Positions 59,371-64,000 of a stretch of 64,000 nucleotides of DNA are shown piece by piece (the first letter of the stretch is position 1; every line of letters begins with the position of its first letter). Source of the stretch: Thermanaeromonas sp. Lineage in GTDB: Bacteria; Bacillota; DSM-521; Neomoorellales; Neomoorellaceae. A program made the position numbers and the translations under genes. The notes beneath the pieces were generated by a model. That model had not been told where the DNA came from. It made no database searches and worked only from the letters and a program-made list of their open reading frames with translations. The stretch spans positions 22,349-86,348 of the forward strand of contig NZ_JAKKUR010000003.1 in assembly GCF_021890735.1 (NCBI RefSeq). The letters are read 5' to 3'.

Positions 59371-61047
59371 TTGAGCCATGGAGCGCTGGCTCTAATTGCT
59401 ACGTTGCCCATTGTAGTGGTATTAATCCTGATGCCGGGTTTGGGCTGGCCTGCTAAACGAGCTATGCCAGTATCTTGGCTGGTGGCTGTCATTTTAGCCT
59501 ATTTCGTATGGAAGGTTGACTTGATAAGGATTCTTGCTGCGTCTGTGCAAGGCTTGTGGGTAGCGGTCTCCCTGCTGTGGATTATATTTGGATCATTGAT
59601 GCTACTGGCCACATTAAAATACAGCGGGGCAGTGGCCACTATTCGTTACGGTTTTACAAAGATAACTCCAGACAGGCGTATCCAGGCCATTATTCTAGGT
59701 TTTCTCTTTGGATGTTTTATTGAAGGAGCCTCCGGTTTTGGTACTCCGGCTGCTATAGTAGGTCCCTTGCTTGTGGCTCTCGGCTTCCCGGGCATGGCAG
59801 CCGTGGTAGTGGGTATGGTCACCCAGAGCATGCCGGTCTCTTTCGGAGCAGTGGGTACACCCATACTAGTAGGCGTTAATACAGGGCTTAAGTCCGGGCA
59901 AGGCCTCGTGGAAAGTGCAGCTCAAGCCATGGGAATGAGTTGGGAGCAATATCTTTATAGCATTGCAGCGCGGGTTGGCATTTTACATGCTATTATAGGT
60001 TTTGTCATGCCTTTGTTCATCTCGTGTTTGTTGACACGGTTTTTCGGGAAGAACCGTTCTTGGAAAGAGGGCCTTGAGGTTTGGCCGTTTGCCCTTTTCG
60101 CAGGGATAACGTTTGCTATACCCTACGTATTGCTGGCCAATTTTGTAGGACCGGAATTTCCGTCTATGTTGGGTGCTCTAATTGCTTTGGCAATAGTTAC
60201 GTACGCGGCGAGTAAAGGGTTTTTAATGCCTAAGAACATTTGGGACTTTCCGCCCCAGGAAGAGTGGCCTAGCCTTTGGCTGGGGACTGTAACAGGGGAC
60301 GTTGGTGAAATACGAGAAAAGATGTCCTTGGTGAAGGCGTGGACGCCTTATGTTATAGTGGCCATACTATTAGTTTTGACACGCATGTATAAGCCCCTAG
60401 CTACGGCCTTAAAATCAGTAAATTTACAGCTTAAGAATATTTTTGGTACTAATATATCTCAGAGTTGGGAGATTCTTCATTCGCCAGGGACCATCTTTCT
60501 AGTGGTAGTAATTATTGTCTGGTTCTTGCACCAGATGAAAGGTGAGGAAATAAGTAAGAGCTTTAAAGAAGTTGCGGGCCAAATGTTCAATGCCGGAGTG
60601 GCTTTGTCTTTCTCGGTGCCCATGGTGAGGGTCTTTATCGAGTCAGGAGTCAATGCTACCGGATATATGAGCATGCCCTTAGAATTGGCCAAGGGAGTGG
60701 CCGATAGCGTAGGTGCCGCATGGCCTATGTTTGCGGCTTATATCGGCGGGTTAGGCGCCTTTGTTGCGGGATCTAACACTGTTAGTAACATGATGTTTGC
60801 TCTTTTCCAGTGGTCGGTGGCCAATCAAATTGGTGTTTCCGAAAGGTTGGTGGTTGCTCTACAGGCTGTCGGTGGTGCCGGTGGAAACATGTTCTGCGTG
60901 CATAATGCCGTAGCCGCGGCTGCCGTAGTAGGTATGATAGGAAAAGAAGGATACATCTTGCGTATGACTGTTATACCTACAATATATTATTTGACAGCAG
61001 CGGGTATATACGGGATGCTGGCCATTTATGTTTTAGGATTTCATTAA
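59371..61047 (+). CDS. L-lactate permease (LctP family)
   Basis: [39 protein letters not shown] motifs. Confidence 0.95.
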   Translation: MSHGALALIATLPIVVVLILMPGLGWPAKRAMPVSWLVAVILAYFVWKVDLIRILAASVQGLWVAVSLLWIIFGSLMLLATLKYSGAVATIRYGFTKITPDRRIQAIILGFLFGCFIEGASGFGTPAAIVGPLLVALGFPGMAAVVVGMVTQSMPVSFGAVGTPILVGVNTGLKSGQGLVESAAQAMGMSWEQYLYSIAARVGILHAIIGFVMPLFISCLLTRFFGKNRSWKEGLEVWPFALFAGITFAIPYVLLANFVGPEFPSMLGALIALAIVTYAASKGFLMPKNIWDFPPQEEWPSLWLGTVTGDVGEIREKMSLVKAWTPYVIVAILLVLTRMYKPLATALKSVNLQLKNIFGTNISQSWEILHSPGTIFLVVVIIVWFLHQMKGEEISKSFKEVAGQMFNAGVALSFSVPMVRVFIESGVNATGYMSMPLELAKGVADSVGAAWPMFAAYIGGLGAFVAGSNTVSNMMFALFQWSVANQIGVSERLVVALQAVGGAGGNMFCVHNAVAAAAVVGMIGKEGYILRMTVIPTIYYLTAAGIYGMLAIYVLGFH

Positions 61048-61076
61048 GACAAAAGAAAACAGTGACCGAGTTTTAG

Positions 61077-61107
61077 ACCCCCGGTGGTAACAGGCCGGGG
61101 GTTCTTA
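61077..61107 (+). terminator. Terminator-like hairpin after the lactate permease
   Basis: acccccgg-tggtaacagg-ccgggggt followed by tctt. Confidence 0.6.
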
Positions 61108-61140
61108 ATTACTTAACAAGAATTTAACACAGGAAAGTCC

Positions 61141-61170
61141 TTGACACCTCCGGCCGGGTTTTTTTATACT
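61141..61170 (+). promoter_or_regulatory. Sigma-A-like promoter upstream of ilvE
   Basis: TTGACA (61141-61146) -18 bp- TATACT (61165-61170). Confidence 0.6.
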
Positions 61171-61264
61171 CAAACATAAACATATTTCTTAAGGCTTTGT
61201 TATTCTTTCTTATTTTTTAAATATGGCCGGGTGAGGCCCTGAGGAGCGGGAGGGATGAGACAAA

Positions 61265-62152
61265 GTGGGGCTTATTATTTACTTAGACGGCAAATTTGTG
61301 AACGAAGAAGAGGCTAAAGTTTCTGTGTTCGATCACGGTTTACTTTACGGTGACGGGGTGTTTGAGGGTATCCGGGCCTACCATGGCCGGGTGTTTAAGT
61401 TAAAAGAGCACATTCAAAGGCTTTATGAATCGGCCAGGCATATAGCCCTGGATCCCGGTATCACCCAAGAGCAAATGATGGACATAGTGCTGGAAACCTG
61501 CCGGCGTAATAATCTTAAGGATGCCTACATTAGGTTAGTGGTGACTAGGGGCCGTGGCGATTTGGGACTAGATCCCCGCAAGTGCCCCAAACCCTTTATC
61601 TTCTGCATAGCCGCCGGTATCCAGCTTTATCCAGAGGAGCTGTATGAACGGGGGCTGGAGCTGGTTACGGTGGGGACGCGGAGAAATGCACCCGATGCCT
61701 TGGACCCGCGCATTAAATCCTTAAATTATCTTAATAACATTCTGGCCAAAATAGAAGCCACCAAGGCGGGAGCGCCCGAAGGTTTGATGCTCAATAAAGA
61801 AGGCTATGTGGCAGAAGCAACGGGGGATAACATATTTATTGTTAAAAACGGCTGTCTTTATACCCCTCCTTCGCACATCGGCCTTTTAGAGGGCATCACC
61901 CGGAACACGGTTCTCGACTTGGCTAAGAAGCTTGGTATACCTGCGGCAGAAAAAGTGTTTACCCGCCATGATGTATATACGGCGGATGAATGCTTCTTGA
62001 CCGGAACTGCCGCAGAAGTCATACCCGTAAGCCACCTTGACAGCCGGCCTATCGGAGACGGCAGGCCGGGACCCATAACCCGGAAGCTCATCAGCGCTTT
62101 CCGCGAGTTGACCAAAGTAGACGGGCCGGAAATCTTTCCCCAGAAGGAGTAG
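61265..62152 (+). CDS. ilvE: Branched-chain amino acid aminotransferase
   Basis: VFDHGLLYGDGVFEGIRAYHGRVF, SLNYLNNILAKIEA motifs. Confidence 0.95.
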   Translation: MGLIIYLDGKFVNEEEAKVSVFDHGLLYGDGVFEGIRAYHGRVFKLKEHIQRLYESARHIALDPGITQEQMMDIVLETCRRNNLKDAYIRLVVTRGRGDLGLDPRKCPKPFIFCIAAGIQLYPEELYERGLELVTVGTRRNAPDALDPRIKSLNYLNNILAKIEATKAGAPEGLMLNKEGYVAEATGDNIFIVKNGCLYTPPSHIGLLEGITRNTVLDLAKKLGIPAAEKVFTRHDVYTADECFLTGTAAEVIPVSHLDSRPIGDGRPGPITRKLISAFRELTKVDGPEIFPQKE

Positions 62153-62161
62153 TGAGGGAAA

Positions 62162-63820
62162 TTGCGGAGCGACAGCATGAAAAAGGGTTTGGCCAGGGCT
62201 CCACACCGCTCTTTGTTTAAAGCCAGTGGCTTCACTGATGAGGAATTGTCCCGCCCACTTATAGGAATTGTAAACTCTTATAATGAGCTCGCCCCGGGTC
62301 ATGTTCATTTAAGGCTTGTAGCCGAAGCTGTAAAGGCGGGCGTGCGGATGGCTGGAGGTACCCCCCTAGAGTTTTCGACTATAGGCGTTTGTGATGGTAT
62401 TGCCATGAACCATTTAGGTATGAAATATTCTCTGGCCAGCCGCGAGCTTATTGCAGATAGTATCGAAATAATGGCCGTGGCCCATCCCTTTGATGGTTTG
62501 GTTTTCATCCCCAACTGTGACAAGATAGTCCCGGGCATGCTTATGGCTGCCGCAAGGCTCAACATCCCCGCTATCTTTGTAAGCGGCGGCCCCATGCTGG
62601 CTGGACGGTATAGGGGGAAAGATGTATCCCTTTCTACTATGTTTGAGGGTGTGGGCGCAGTTCAGGCAGGTAGGATGACAGAGGAAGAGCTGAAGGAATT
62701 GGAAGATTGTGCCTGCCCGGGCTGCGGTTCCTGTGCCGGGATGTTTACGGCTAACACCATGAACTGTCTTACGGAGGCCTTGGGGATGGGCTTGCCCGGT
62801 AATGGTACTATTCCGGCCGTTTATGCTGCCCGCTTGCGCTTGGCCAAGGAAGCCGGGCAGAAGATTATGGAGTTGGTAGAAAAGGGTATACGCCCGCGGG
62901 ATATTATGACCGAAGCCGCTTTCCATAACGCGGTGGCTGTAGATATGGCTTTGGGAGGATCTACCAATACCTGCCTGCATCTTCCGGCCATCGCCAGGGA
63001 GGCGGGGGTAGACTTGCCTTTGCGGGTATTTGATGAAGCCAGCCGCCGCGTACCCCAACTTTGCAAATTGGATCCGGCCGGCAGCCATTACATACAGGAT
63101 TTACATGAAGCCGGTGGTATTCCGGCAGTTATGGCTGAACTGTACCGTGCCGGATTGTTAGAGGGCGGTTGCCTGACGGTAACAGGCCGAACGGTGGCCG
63201 AAATTTGCCGGGGGAAAAAGGTCTACAATACCGAGGTCATCCGGCCGGTAGAAGCGCCTTACAGCCCGGATGGAGGATTGGCCGTACTTTATGGGAGTCT
63301 AGCCCCGGAGGGAGCGGTGGTTAAAAAGGGAGCTGTTCTCCCGGAGATGATGGTCCATAAAGGACCGGCACGGGTTTTCGACGCTGAAGAAGAGGCTTTT
63401 GAAGCCATCATAGGGGGAAAGATCAAGCCGGGCGATGTTATAGTTATTCGCTATGAAGGGCCCCAAGGAGGCCCCGGGATGCGGGAGATGTTGAGTCCCA
63501 CCGCAGCCCTGGCCGGTATGGGGCTAGATAGCTCGGTTGCTCTCATTACCGACGGCCGGTTCTCCGGGGCGAGCCGCGGCGCCTCCATAGGGCATGTTTC
63601 CCCCGAGGCTGCAGCGGGAGGGCCCATTAGCCTGGTCAAGGAAGGAGATCTCATTTCCATAGATATCCCGGAACGCAGACTGGATCTTTTAGTAGACGAA
63701 GAAGAACTCGAGCGCCGGAAGAAAGAGTGGCGGCCGCCGGCTCCCAAGATAACAAGCGGATATCTGGCTCGCTATGCGCGCCAGGTAGGTTCCGGTGCTC
63801 GGGGAGCGGTTCTTGAGTAG
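62162..63820 (+). CDS. ilvD: Dihydroxy-acid dehydratase
   Basis: [61 protein letters not shown] motifs. Confidence 0.97.
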   Translation: MRSDSMKKGLARAPHRSLFKASGFTDEELSRPLIGIVNSYNELAPGHVHLRLVAEAVKAGVRMAGGTPLEFSTIGVCDGIAMNHLGMKYSLASRELIADSIEIMAVAHPFDGLVFIPNCDKIVPGMLMAAARLNIPAIFVSGGPMLAGRYRGKDVSLSTMFEGVGAVQAGRMTEEELKELEDCACPGCGSCAGMFTANTMNCLTEALGMGLPGNGTIPAVYAARLRLAKEAGQKIMELVEKGIRPRDIMTEAAFHNAVAVDMALGGSTNTCLHLPAIAREAGVDLPLRVFDEASRRVPQLCKLDPAGSHYIQDLHEAGGIPAVMAELYRAGLLEGGCLTVTGRTVAEICRGKKVYNTEVIRPVEAPYSPDGGLAVLYGSLAPEGAVVKKGAVLPEMMVHKGPARVFDAEEEAFEAIIGGKIKPGDVIVIRYEGPQGGPGMREMLSPTAALAGMGLDSSVALITDGRFSGASRGASIGHVSPEAAAGGPISLVKEGDLISIDIPERRLDLLVDEEELERRKKEWRPPAPKITSGYLARYARQVGSGARGAVLE

Positions 63821-63891
63821 GTTTGCTTTGAAGCGCTTTGAAGTATTTCTCTCTGGGAGGTGCCATTACCATTGGGGATTGCGGAGCGAAA

Positions 63892-64000
63892 ATGAGGCTT
63901 ACAGGAGCTCAAATAATTATCCGGGCCTTGCAGGCTGAAGGCGTAGATACAGTATTTGGATACCCGGGTGGGGCTGTTCTTCCCCTCTACCACGAACTTT
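63892..64000 (+). CDS. ilvB: Acetolactate synthase large subunit, 5' fragment cut by the window end
   Basis: [36 protein letters not shown]. Confidence 0.9.
   Translation, partial: MRLTGAQIIIRALQAEGVDTVFGYPGGAVLPLYHEL

Noticed and set aside
1-64000. CRISPR arrays, diversity-generating retroelement, prophage, IS/transposase, toxin-antitoxin or defence islands
   Set aside because: No repeat-spacer pattern, reverse transcriptase, integrase, transposase or recognised defence protein was seen on either strand.

Overview
64-kb window of ordinary, densely packed bacterial chromosome. The protein repertoire looks like an anaerobic, probably thermophilic Firmicute (Moorella/Thermanaeromonas-like; inferred only). 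No CRISPR array, prophage, IS element or rRNA was recognised. Main blocks, in order: lactate-utilisation genes (LutC end, LutB-LutA fusion, FadR/GntR regulator); a convergent NorC/NorB-type nitric oxide reductase pair; FMN alpha-hydroxyacid dehydrogenase; tRNA-Gly(CCC); zwf; an ABC-2 exporter; a SuyAB/UxaA-like lyase; cwlD; an AmmeMemoRadiSam locus; argCJBDFGH running directly into a 2-hydroxyacyl-CoA dehydratase-like set; a decayed SSS symporter; paaK-iorAB; a LacI-controlled catabolic cluster with a tripartite tricarboxylate transporter; a second dehydratase-activase-like set; coaD; archaeal-type FBP aldolase/phosphatase; lactate permease; and ilvE-ilvD-ilvB(partial). The strongest leads are: (i) an uncharacterised catabolic cluster at 39-48 kb that partly resembles the Thermotoga inositol (IolM/N/O) route; (ii) a NorB homologue with Gln where the catalytic Glu280 is expected; (iii) 2-hydroxyacyl-CoA dehydratase-like genes translationally joined to the arginine operon; (iv) an 11-bp inverted repeat covering the zwf start codon; and (v) short direct repeats that straddle stop codons at several genes. 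All calls come from reading the sequence and recalling families. No searches were run.
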